A DNA stretch of 46,169 nucleotides, taken from the NCBI GenBank assembly GCA_015056185.1, contig SVGV01000003.1:1-46169 (forward strand), read 5' to 3'. Positions within the stretch are counted from its first letter, which is position 1. Every line of letters starts with the position of its first letter. This DNA comes from Clostridiales bacterium (lineage in GTDB: Bacteria; Bacillota; Clostridia; Christensenellales; QAND01). Below, in pieces: positions 28,750-37,332 of the stretch. Made by a program: the position numbers and the translations under genes. The notes under the pieces are model-generated. The model did no database searches. It was not told where the DNA came from and was given only the letters and a program-made list of their open reading frames with translations.

Positions 28750-29895
28750 TTGAAAAAGCGGGAAGGGCTGATGGGTGCATTGTGTGTTGGTGCTGCTGCA
28801 TCGGTGCTGACAGTGGTGGTGCTAAAGGGGTACTATGCCCCGGTGGAAAATGTAGCAAGGGCCTATTACATCCTGAAGGAAAACTGCATTTATGCACAGG
28901 AGGATTGGGATGCAGAAACGGAGCTGGTACAGCACCTTGCAGACTCCCTTAAGGACCGTTATACGGTATATATGGACCCTTTGAGTGCAGATGGATTGCT
29001 TGAACGCTACACGCCATCTGAGGGCGCTGTAGGCCTTGGTATGGAGGTGGTATCCACCGGATCCGGCTGGAGAGTGGGGGAGGTGCCCATCGGTTCACCG
29101 GCCATGGTATCCGGCATCTGCCAGGGGGATATTCTATTGGCGGTGAACGATGTTTTGCTGATGGACCTCTCGGCACTGCAGAACATCAGTGAGGGAGAAA
29201 CGGTTTCGCTGACGATCAACCGGAGCGGGGAGCAGCTGACCCTATCTGCCACTGCAAGGGCCATCACACCCATCAAAAACTATATTTACCGGGATCTGGG
29301 CGGCGGCCTGGGCTATCTGCGCATCCGGGAATTTATGGAAGAGGGGATGGAAAAAGAGATCATCGATCTGCTGATGGAAAAACAGAGGGAGCTGCGGGGG
29401 CTGCTGCTGGATCTGCGCGGGAACCCGGGCGGCAGGCTGGATGCAGCCCTTGCCATAGCGGAAGCATTTTTGCCCAAAGACAGCGTTTTGCTCTATGAAG
29501 AGGGGAAGGATGGCGCCCGAAAGGCTGAGGTGAGCGGGTGCGGCCATCCTTTTTCGTATCCTTTGGTGATTCTGCAGGATGGAGAAAGCGCATCGGCGGC
29601 AGAGGTGCTGTGCGGCGCGCTTAGGTGTAACCATCGTGCTGTGGTGGTGGGGGAGAACAGCTACGGCAAAAACACCATGCAGCGGGTGGCATCTTTGCCG
29701 GATGGGTCCGCTCTACGCTACACCTGCGCAAAATACTACCTGCCCGATGGCAGTGATATCGCAAAAACAGGCATCACCCCCGATGTTGCCATTCCCCGGC
29801 GGGAAGATGCCCCTGGCTGGGCGCTGCCCTATGAAAAGGATGTACAATATCAAAAGGCACTGGTACTCTTAAGAGCCCAGTGCCCGAAAGGTTAA
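28750..29895 (+). CDS. S41 family C-terminal processing peptidase with PDZ domain
   Basis: GLGMEV PDZ, LLLDLRGNPGG, DGESASAAEVLCGAL (Ser), SYGKNTMQ (Lys); TTG start after GGAGG. Confidence 0.9.
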   Translation: MKKREGLMGALCVGAAASVLTVVVLKGYYAPVENVARAYYILKENCIYAQEDWDAETELVQHLADSLKDRYTVYMDPLSADGLLERYTPSEGAVGLGMEVVSTGSGWRVGEVPIGSPAMVSGICQGDILLAVNDVLLMDLSALQNISEGETVSLTINRSGEQLTLSATARAITPIKNYIYRDLGGGLGYLRIREFMEEGMEKEIIDLLMEKQRELRGLLLDLRGNPGGRLDAALAIAEAFLPKDSVLLYEEGKDGARKAEVSGCGHPFSYPLVILQDGESASAAEVLCGALRCNHRAVVVGENSYGKNTMQRVASLPDGSALRYTCAKYYLPDGSDIAKTGITPDVAIPRREDAPGWALPYEKDVQYQKALVLLRAQCPKG

Positions 29896-30500
29896 TCTAC
29901 CCGAAACAGAGAAAGTAAGGTTTGTTCCAACTGAGGATCCCGTTCCATGGTGGGAAAATCCTCCTTCATAAATCGGCTGATCTCCTTTGCGCTGTGAAGG
30001 GGGATGCCAAAAAGCTCGGCGATCTCTTTGGCATCGGAAAGCCCATAAGCCTTTAAGAGGATGGGCGGTGCCAGCAAAAACAGGGCAAACCAGTTTGCTT
30101 CATACTCTGCCTGTGCATAGTAGTTGTGTAGGAACACACCGGATTCCATTGTGGCCTCAGGGAAACGGCGAAAATGGCCTAAAACAAAATGAGCAAGCTC
30201 ATGGGCCAGGGTAAAGCGAACACCGTGAGGGCCAACTTCTTCGTTATAGGCGATGGCATAGGAATCATCCTGATAGACGTAGACCAAAGCACCATAGCGA
30301 GAATGGATGATGTTGGAGAGCATGTGCTCCAGATCGCGCCCGTCGATGGTACAGTATTCATAGAGGGGCAGAAGCTCCAGACCCATGGAGCGGCACAGCC
30401 GGTCCAAAGAGAAGTTCATGTGGCGGATCTCATATTTACACAAAAGCTCTGTGGCCAGATGGTAGAGACCTTCTAAACCGATGGCGTAATGGAAACTCAT
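29892..30500 (-). CDS. ImmA/IrrE family metallo-endopeptidase
   Basis: TLAHELAHFVLGHF (HExxH). Confidence 0.9.
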   Translation of the reverse strand: MSFHYAIGLEGLYHLATELLCKYEIRHMNFSLDRLCRSMGLELLPLYEYCTIDGRDLEHMLSNIIHSRYGALVYVYQDDSYAIAYNEEVGPHGVRFTLAHELAHFVLGHFRRFPEATMESGVFLHNYYAQAEYEANWFALFLLAPPILLKAYGLSDAKEIAELFGIPLHSAKEISRFMKEDFPTMERDPQLEQTLLSLFRVD

Positions 30501-30952
30501 TCTGCCTCCTTAGAGCGCTGCTTTGCGTCCTGTTCATCTGCTAAGCGATCCAGCCTGGCTAAGTTTAATAGGGTAAGCAAAGAAGAGGCGTCTTCTTTGG
30601 GCTTTTTGGGTGTCTCATCTACGCCCAGCGCTGCGGATTTTGCCATCTCCATCAGGGTATCCGCCTGGCGGTAGGTGATCTCGCCGGTATCTTTACCCAG
30701 CTGGATGATCTCCACCATGGCACGGTATTTTTCCTCCTGCAAGTCATTTGCACCTTGACCGGTGAGGAGATAATCGGTGCTGGTATTGAGGGCATTGGCA
30801 ATGGCGACGATGCTGTTGGAGCGGGGGAGGCGCTGGTCGTTTTCATACCGGCTGATGGCGGCTACAGTGACACCGGTGATGTCAGAAAGCTGCTGCAGCG
30901 TCAAATGCTTTTCTTCCCGCAGTTGTTTCATGCGCTGACCGATCTGATCCAT
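30497..30952 (-). CDS. XRE family HTH transcriptional regulator
   Basis: IGQRMKQLREEKHLTLQQLSDITGVTVAAISRYENDQRLP; 4-bp overlap with ImmA gene. Confidence 0.93.
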   Translation of the reverse strand: MDQIGQRMKQLREEKHLTLQQLSDITGVTVAAISRYENDQRLPRSNSIVAIANALNTSTDYLLTGQGANDLQEEKYRAMVEIIQLGKDTGEITYRQADTLMEMAKSAALGVDETPKKPKEDASSLLTLLNLARLDRLADEQDAKQRSKEAE

Positions 30953-31175
30953 ATTGGGGCCTCCCTTTTGTGACAAACTTTACCTTAGATTAGCATAGAT
31001 TCACCGTTGTTACAATAACATATCGGATATTTTCCAAAGATAGCGGTGCTAAATTTTCCGAATGGTATAATCCGGGGAGGATAACGGCAGTTAAGCGCGG
31101 TGATCTGATGCAAAAAAACCGGATTGGTCCCTTCCTGAAAAATGCAAAAGCGTCCCCTAAGGGTATCTTTCATCA

Positions 31176-31227
31176 TTGACAATCAAAGTGGTAAATAGTT
31201 ATAATAAATCATGCCTATATCTAGGCA
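31176..31227 (+). promoter_or_regulatory. Sigma-A promoter (TTGACA-N18-TATAAT) with palindrome TGCCTA-TATC-TAGGCA over the predicted TSS
   Basis: Direct reading of motifs. Confidence 0.75.
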
Positions 31228-31255
31228 ATATTATGGGCCATGGAGGGATATCTGT

Positions 31256-31678
31256 ATGATCCATGTTTTAGTGGCGGCCCATGCAGAAGCAGGTAAGAAT
31301 CTGTTGCTGGGGGCTGAATTGATCATTGGCAAGCAGCCCAGCACCCACAGCATCGAATACCGCGTCGGAGACGATTTGAATGCCCTGAAGGTACAGTTCC
31401 AGGGTGTGTTTTCCGCCGTTGGTAAAGAGGACAGCCTGCTGATTTTTGTGGATCTCTACGGTGGCTCTCTTTGCAATGTTGCAGCGCTGTTCCTCAGCAA
31501 ACTGCCTAAGGAACAAAAAGATCGCTGTGCCTGCATCAGCGGTGCCAACCTGCCCATGGTGCTCTACGCCCTGGAAGCAAGAGAGCGCGAAGGCGTCACC
31601 CTGGAAGGCCTGAAGGACGAGTGCCTGAGGATCGGCCTGGATGGGATCCGTGATATTAAGAAGGAGTTCAGGCTTTAA
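31256..31678 (+). CDS. PTS EIIA component, mannose/DhaM-like family
   Basis: IHVLVAAHAEAGKNLLLGAELIIG, FVDLYGGSLCN. Confidence 0.85.
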   Translation: MIHVLVAAHAEAGKNLLLGAELIIGKQPSTHSIEYRVGDDLNALKVQFQGVFSAVGKEDSLLIFVDLYGGSLCNVAALFLSKLPKEQKDRCACISGANLPMVLYALEAREREGVTLEGLKDECLRIGLDGIRDIKKEFRL

Positions 31679-31742
31679 GCCTGCTGCTGCTATAAGAAAG
31701 CGGGGCAACCCGTAAATACCAGTATATGGAGGAATTGTCGTC

Positions 31743-32003
31743 ATGGTAGAAAAACTGTTTGTAGTCAAGAATGAAACGGGTCTCCACGCCCGCCCTGCTT
31801 CTCTGTTCGTACAGAAGGCTGCTAAGTACAAGAGCACCATCAAAGTACAGAAGGATGGCAAAGTAGCCAATGCTAAATCCATCATCTCCGTACTGAGCCT
31901 GGGCGCCAGCTTCGGCAGCGAGATCACCATCATCGCTGACGGCCCCGATGCAGAAGATGCAGTTGCCGGCCTCGTAGAGCTGCTGGATAGTCTCGAAGAA
32001 TAA
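31743..32003 (+). CDS. ptsH: HPr phosphocarrier protein
   Basis: NETGLHARPASLFVQKA, KSIISVLSLGA. Confidence 0.95.
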   Translation: MVEKLFVVKNETGLHARPASLFVQKAAKYKSTIKVQKDGKVANAKSIISVLSLGASFGSEITIIADGPDAEDAVAGLVELLDSLEE

Positions 32004-32026
32004 CGGAATCCTCCGTTCACACTTTT

Positions 32027-32066
32027 ACGCGCATAATCCTTGGCCTTTGCCAAGGATTATGCGTGT
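32027..32066 (+). other. 18-bp stem-loop in ptsH-ptsI intergenic region
   Basis: ACGCGCATAATCCTTGGC-CTTT-GCCAAGGATTATGCGTGT, one G:U. Confidence 0.85.
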
Positions 32067-32096
32067 TATTTAATCTGATTGTTTGAGGTGTTTAAA

Positions 32097-33815
32097 ATGA
32101 AAGGTATTATTGCTTCCCCCGGCGTGGCAATTGCAAAAGCATTCGTGCTTTCCCACGTCGAGGTCGTCATCGACGAAGCTCTGGCCAAAGACACCGCTGC
32201 CGAAGTTGAAAAATTCCGTGCAGCTGTTGCCCAGACCGAAGACCAGCTGAACAACATCATTGCCATCACCGAAGAGCGTCTTTCCGCCAACGAGGCTGAC
32301 GTGTTCCGTGCACACCTGATGATGCTGGCTGACCCCATGTTTGAAGAGACCGTTCTCGACAAGATCGAAAACAGCAGCTACAACGCCGGCAAGGCCGTTT
32401 CTGAAGCCACTGCCGAGGTTGCCGCTATGCTGGCCAGCCTGGATGACGAATACTTGAAAGAGCGCGCTGCCGACATCAAAGACGTGGGCGGCCGCGTACT
32501 GGATAACATCCTGGGCATCGTTCGCACCAGCCTGAGCGATCTGAATGAGCCTGTTGTTGTATTTGCCAACGACTTGACTCCTTCCGACACCGCCACCATG
32601 AACCTGGATTACGTGAAGGGCTTCGCTACCGATATCGGCGGCCGCACCTCCCACACTTCCATCCTGGCTCGCATCATCGGCATCCCCGCCATCGTGGGTA
32701 CCGGTGACATCACCAGCCGCGTAAAGCATGGCGAGACCGTTGTGCTGGATGCTGTTGACTGTGAAGTCATCTCCAACCCCTCCAGCGAGGAACTGGCTGT
32801 ATACGAAGCCAAGCTGGAAAAATATCTGGAAGAAAAGCGCGAACTGGAGAAGGTACGCTTCCTGCCTGCCGAGACTCTGGACGGCCACCATGTGGAAGTC
32901 GTAGCCAACATCGCATCTCCTGCTGATGTTAAGGGTGCTGTTGAAGGCGGCGCCGAGGGCTGCGGTCTGTTCCGTACCGAGTTCCTTTACATGAACCGCC
33001 CCGACCTCCCCTCCGAGGACGAGCAGTTCGAAGCTTATAAATCCGTACTGGTTGGTATGGAAGGCAAACCCGTTGTCATCCGCACCCTGGATATCGGCGG
33101 CGACAAAGCTGCTGAGAGCATCCAGTTCCCCGCTGAGATGAACCCCTTCCTGGGCTGGCGCGCCATCCGTATGTACTTCGACCGTCTGGATATCATCAAG
33201 CCCCAGCTGCGCGCTCTGCTGCGTGCCGGCATCTATGGCAAGCTCCATGTGATGTTCCCCATGGTCATCTCTGCTGAAGAGATCTACAAGATGAAGGACA
33301 TCCTGGAAGAGTGCAAGGCTGAGCTCCGCGCTGAAGGCGTAGAGTTCGACGAGAACCTCTCCATCGGTATCATGGTCGAGACCCCTGCTGCTGCTCTGAA
33401 CGCTCACCTGCTGGCTGAGATCGTTGAGTTCTTCAGCATCGGTACCAACGACTTGACTCAGTATGTTCTGGCTGTAGACCGCGGCAACGAAATGATCGCT
33501 GACCTGTATCAGCCTCTGCACCCCGCAGTCATCCGCGCCATGAAGATGGTTATCGAAGCTTCCCATGCATCCGGCAAGTGGTCCGGCGTTTGCGGCGAGA
33601 CCGCAGGCGATGTAAAGGGCGCTTTGGTTCTGCTGGGCCTGGGCCTGGATGAGTTCAGCATGAGTGCCGGCTCCATCCCCGCCGTGAAGAACATGATCCG
33701 CAAGGCGAACTACGCTGAGGTGAAGAAGGGCATCGAAGAGTGCCTGACCATGTACACCACCGAAGAAGTGAACGCCAAGCTGGATGAAATGCTCAAAGAC
33801 ATCCTCGGCAAATAA
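32097..33815 (+). CDS. ptsI: Phosphoenolpyruvate-protein phosphotransferase (enzyme I)
   Basis: KGIIASPGVAIAKA, GGRTSHTSILARIIGIPAIVG, GTNDLTQYVLAVDRGNE. Confidence 0.97.
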   Translation: MKGIIASPGVAIAKAFVLSHVEVVIDEALAKDTAAEVEKFRAAVAQTEDQLNNIIAITEERLSANEADVFRAHLMMLADPMFEETVLDKIENSSYNAGKAVSEATAEVAAMLASLDDEYLKERAADIKDVGGRVLDNILGIVRTSLSDLNEPVVVFANDLTPSDTATMNLDYVKGFATDIGGRTSHTSILARIIGIPAIVGTGDITSRVKHGETVVLDAVDCEVISNPSSEELAVYEAKLEKYLEEKRELEKVRFLPAETLDGHHVEVVANIASPADVKGAVEGGAEGCGLFRTEFLYMNRPDLPSEDEQFEAYKSVLVGMEGKPVVIRTLDIGGDKAAESIQFPAEMNPFLGWRAIRMYFDRLDIIKPQLRALLRAGIYGKLHVMFPMVISAEEIYKMKDILEECKAELRAEGVEFDENLSIGIMVETPAAALNAHLLAEIVEFFSIGTNDLTQYVLAVDRGNEMIADLYQPLHPAVIRAMKMVIEASHASGKWSGVCGETAGDVKGALVLLGLGLDEFSMSAGSIPAVKNMIRKANYAEVKKGIEECLTMYTTEEVNAKLDEMLKDILGK

Positions 33816-33824
33816 GCAAGCGTA

Positions 33825-33857
33825 AAAGAGGGCAGATTTTCTGCCCTCTTTTTTTAT
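33825..33857 (+). terminator. Intrinsic terminator
   Basis: AAAGAGGGCAG-ATTTT-CTGCCCTCTTTTTTT. Confidence 0.92.
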
Positions 33858-34050
33858 TGTCATCCCTTAAAACCCCAGTAAAATAGGGGTGTTTTGGATT
33901 TGATTTTACCAAAAGATATCGGGGAAAGAATCGCAAAAATAGATGCTTATTTATAAGTTTTATGATACCATATAGACGCTTAGAGAAGTACCCCGGGGGA
34001 TCCCGGCAACGTAAGATGCCAAGGCAAATACGGCATCCGAGGCAGTGAGT

Positions 34051-35460
34051 ATGAATTTAGCATCTATCAAATCGGCGATCAATGACGTCGGCCTTTTTAA
34101 AAAAGCATATTTGTTAAATGCGCTGTTTATCACCTTTTATTATTCCGGGTGGTATCACTTAAGCACCATCACCACGGTTCCAATCTGTTTTTGGGCCCTT
34201 TATTTGTTTATTCAGGCAATCAAAAATAAGCGGTATCTGTTAAGGGAAAAAGCCCTGTGGATGCTCGTTGCATTTATGGCCGTGCTCATCCTCAGTATAT
34301 TAGTCAACCTGCCAAGCGGTTTAGACAAAAACATGATGAGCGTTGCTGCGGCTGCCCTGACCTTCTTTGTGGTCTATTATTTGGGGGAAGAGGACAGCGC
34401 AAAGCAGAAGAAGACCTTTGAAGATTGTTTGAAGATCATTCTGGTGTACAGTTGCGTGATGTCCGCCATCTCCATTTTGATGTATTTCAGCAACATCTGC
34501 CTTGTGAACTACAAAGGCCGGTTCTGCGGCGTGTATGAAAACGCCATCCTTTCCGGTCTGGTTGCAAACGGCGGGTTGTTCTGCACGGTGTATTTTATTT
34601 GGGGATGGAAGCGCCGTCCGCTGCTCATTAAACTCTTATGCATCGTACAGATCATCGTCCAGGTGATCATGATCTTTGTGAGCAACTCCCGCTCGGCCTT
34701 TTTGTGTTTTATCACCTTCTTTGTGATCTACATCGGCATGAAGATCGCAAACCTGCATATTCTTAAGAACCCCAACGGCAACCGTGTGCTGAAGATCATC
34801 GTGGCGCTGCTCACCGCGGCGGCCATCCTGATGGGCAGTGGTTTGATCGCCGATGGCATCAACGATTCCATGTACGAGTTAAACAAGACGCTGTTTACCC
34901 TGCGCTATCCGGATTTTGACCCGGACAACCCCAACTATCTGGATACGGAAAACTGGTTTGCGCCCAAACCCTTTGAGCGGGATTTCAGCAGCGGGGCAAG
35001 ATGGGCCCTTGTGATCACTGGGTGGGAGGTATTTTCCGAAAACCCCATCCTTGGTGTTTCGCCGGGGAACCTTGTGGAAGTGGTGGAGGATAAACTCACC
35101 GTCAATGGGAAGGCCCCCAGCTACCTCAAGGCGCTGCAAGGGGGCAGGATCCACAACTCTTATTTGGATATCATGGCCAGCATGGGCATCGCAGGTGCCC
35201 TGTGCATGCTGATGTTTGCCGTTTACACTGTGATAAAGGCGTACCAATGTACCTTTGCCTTAAGGCGGGATTACCCGGCCTATGATCACAACACCTTTGT
35301 GGTCAGTTTGATCGGCGCAATGGCGGTATACTTTTTTGTGGAATCCACCATTTTGTTCACCATGTCCTTTGCAGAGGCCTTCTTCTGGCTGTGTCTGGGG
35401 CACCTGGCTCAGCGTGCCAAAGCATTGGATAGGGGCAGGGCAGCCTGTATTGACAAATAA
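34051..35460 (+). CDS. O-antigen ligase family (Wzy_C) membrane protein
   Basis: Polytopic; SNSRSAFLCFITFFVIY; GVSPGNLVE...RIHNSYLDIMASMGIAGALC. Confidence 0.88.
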   Translation: MNLASIKSAINDVGLFKKAYLLNALFITFYYSGWYHLSTITTVPICFWALYLFIQAIKNKRYLLREKALWMLVAFMAVLILSILVNLPSGLDKNMMSVAAAALTFFVVYYLGEEDSAKQKKTFEDCLKIILVYSCVMSAISILMYFSNICLVNYKGRFCGVYENAILSGLVANGGLFCTVYFIWGWKRRPLLIKLLCIVQIIVQVIMIFVSNSRSAFLCFITFFVIYIGMKIANLHILKNPNGNRVLKIIVALLTAAAILMGSGLIADGINDSMYELNKTLFTLRYPDFDPDNPNYLDTENWFAPKPFERDFSSGARWALVITGWEVFSENPILGVSPGNLVEVVEDKLTVNGKAPSYLKALQGGRIHNSYLDIMASMGIAGALCMLMFAVYTVIKAYQCTFALRRDYPAYDHNTFVVSLIGAMAVYFFVESTILFTMSFAEAFFWLCLGHLAQRAKALDRGRAACIDK

Positions 35461-35484
35461 GGGGCTTATCAGTATAATACGGAT

Positions 35485-35675
35485 ATTAATTGAATCTAAC
35501 TTACGGGTTGATCCCGTCGTTCCGAGCCGCACCTTCTACGGGCAACTAGGAAGGCCGGCCAATGGGTCTGGGTGGAAACGCCTTGGCCTCCCGCATTTGG
35601 AAAGGAATGAGCATGGATGACTTTGTCATCTTTGTTTGTTTGCGTTCCGGAGCGGGTTTATCCCGCTCTTTTTGT
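35485..35675 (+). ncRNA. Structured RNA copy A (unidentified family)
   Basis: TTGACA (35450)-N17-TATAAT (35473); 5' hairpin 35503-35517; core 35517-35610; terminator GAGCGGG-TTTAT-CCCGCTC-TTTTT; core similar to copy B. Confidence 0.65.
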
Positions 35676-35880
35676 TTTTAAAACCATATTTGCTATCTCT
35701 GTCTGCGAAATTGCGATTCCCCTCCCTTTTCGCATGAACTGATAGGGCAGGGCTGCCGTAAGGCAGTCCTGTTTTTGTTTTATGAAAGTAGATAAAATTG
35801 GTGCTGTTCAAATTATGAATATATACAAAAATGGTGTTATTTTGTTTGACCATGCCTGTGGGGCAGGGTATAATGCAGAT

Positions 35881-36048
35881 ATAACAAATGTGATTGATTT
35901 CACAATGCTGCTTGATTCCGAGTTGGTACACCTAAGGCCTGCTATGGTATGCCGACCGATGGGTGGGGATGGAAACGCCCCCGCCTCCCGTTTGGAAAGG
36001 AACCGAAGTTGTTTTTGGTATTTGGACGGGAGAATCCCGTCCTTTTTT
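35881..36048 (+). ncRNA. Structured RNA copy B (unidentified family), upstream of iron-type ADH
   Basis: TTGACC (35846)-N17-TATAAT (35869); 5' hairpin 35889-35904; core 35911-36008; terminator GGACGGG-AGAAT-CCCGTCC-TTTTTT. Confidence 0.65.
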
Positions 36049-36096
36049 GTTAAATGCACCACTTGATGGTGTAAAAATAGATAGGAGTGAATACAG

Positions 36097-37284
36097 ATGT
36101 TGCAGAATTTTGAACAGCATATCCATACCAAGTTTATCTTTGGTAAAGATGCAGAAAAACGCGTAGGTACCGAGATCGCCGCATTTGGCGTGAAGAAGGT
36201 TTTGATCCACCATGACAGCGGTCAATTCCTCTATGACAGCGGCCTTTTGGATGCAGTAAAGGGCTACCTTGCTGATGCAGGCCTTGAAGTGTTTGAACTG
36301 GGCGGCGTAAAGCCCAACCCCCGTCTGAGCAAGGTACGCGAAGGTATCGAACTGTGCCGCAAGGAAGGCATTGAGTTCATCCTGGCCATCGGCGGCGGCA
36401 GCGCAACCGACTCCAGCAAGGCCATCGCAGCCGGTACCACCTATGATGGGGATGTGTGGGATTTCTACGCTCACAAAGCAGTGGGCAAAGATGCCCTGAT
36501 GGTTGGCTGCCTGTTGACTTACCCCGCAACCGGCACCGAGGTCTCCGGCGGCGGCGTTATCACCAACGAAGAAACCGGCGAAAAGCGCCCCTACGGCAAC
36601 CCCGATGGCAGCACCCGCTCCCGTGTTTCCTTCATGAACCCTGAGCTTTCCATGACTCTGCCTCCTTATCTGACCGCTTGCGGCGTGGTGGATATGTACT
36701 CTCACATCATGGAAAAATACTTCACCCCCGATACCGATTTCGGCATCATGGACCGTCTGGCTGAAGCCGGCATGAAGAACATCCTTCACTATGGTCCCCT
36801 GGTACTGGCTGAACCCCAGAATTACAACTACCGCGCTGAGATCATGTGGTCCGGCTGCGTTGGCGCCGATAACTCCCAGGGTCTGGGCCGTGCGCAGGAT
36901 TGGGCACACCATTACATCGGCCATGAGCTGAGCGCCCTTTATGATACCGCCCACGGTGCAACCCTTACCATGATCTGCCCCGCATGGATGAAGTACGTTT
37001 ACAAAGCAAACCTGCCCCGTTTCGTCCGCTATGCAGTGGAAGTTATGGGCGTTGAAAACGATCCCAGCAACCCTGAATGGGTGGCTTTGGAAGGCATCCG
37101 CCTGACCACCGACTTCTTCAAACGGATGGGCCTGCCCACCACTCTGAGCGAAGGCGGCATCGGTGACGAGCACTTTGATCTGATCGCCAAGATGGCTCCC
37201 ATCAGCCAGGGCGATGACCACATCGGCAGCGTAGTGGAGCTGCGTTATGACGACGTCATGGCCATTTTGGAGATGGCACGGTAA
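36097..37284 (+). CDS. Iron-containing alcohol dehydrogenase (butanol dehydrogenase/YugJ-like)
   Basis: ILAIGGGSATDSSKAIA, TYPATGTEVSGGGVITN, GRAQDWAHHYIGHELSALYDTAHGATL. Confidence 0.93.
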   Translation: MLQNFEQHIHTKFIFGKDAEKRVGTEIAAFGVKKVLIHHDSGQFLYDSGLLDAVKGYLADAGLEVFELGGVKPNPRLSKVREGIELCRKEGIEFILAIGGGSATDSSKAIAAGTTYDGDVWDFYAHKAVGKDALMVGCLLTYPATGTEVSGGGVITNEETGEKRPYGNPDGSTRSRVSFMNPELSMTLPPYLTACGVVDMYSHIMEKYFTPDTDFGIMDRLAEAGMKNILHYGPLVLAEPQNYNYRAEIMWSGCVGADNSQGLGRAQDWAHHYIGHELSALYDTAHGATLTMICPAWMKYVYKANLPRFVRYAVEVMGVENDPSNPEWVALEGIRLTTDFFKRMGLPTTLSEGGIGDEHFDLIAKMAPISQGDDHIGSVVELRYDDVMAILEMAR

Positions 37285-37295
37285 ATACCATCAAC

Positions 37296-37332
37296 AAAAG
37301 GACCTGCAGATTTTGCCTGCAGGTCCTTTTTG
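37296..37332 (+). terminator. Intrinsic terminator
   Basis: AAAAGGACCTGCAG-ATTTTGC-CTGCAGGTCCTTTTT. Confidence 0.92.

Noticed and set aside
29892-30976. Integrative element or prophage marked by ImmA/ImmR-like genes
   Set aside because: No integrase, excisionase, relaxase, structural phage genes or attachment repeats seen nearby.
31108-31179. 23-codon ORF MQKNRIGPFLKNAKASPKGIFHH downstream of a TATAAT-like box
   Set aside because: Short, weak RBS, no similarity recognised; cannot be supported from one sequence.
32070-33863. 597-aa antisense ORF
   Set aside because: Opposite ptsI, which has unmistakable enzyme I motifs; low-complexity antisense translation.
35450-36050. 6S RNA as identity of the tandem RNAs
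   Set aside because: Size is similar, but I see no long 5'-3' end pairing with a central bubble as required for 6S RNA.
35450-36050. CRISPR array or tracrRNA as explanation of the two related units
   Set aside because: Only two diverged copies, no short direct repeats with spacers, no cas genes.
35626-36131. Small ORFs on both strands in the RNA-rich intergenic region (35626-35931 -, 35782-36066 +, 35808-36131 -)
   Set aside because: They run through promoters, hairpins and terminators and lack RBS; the RNA interpretation fits better.
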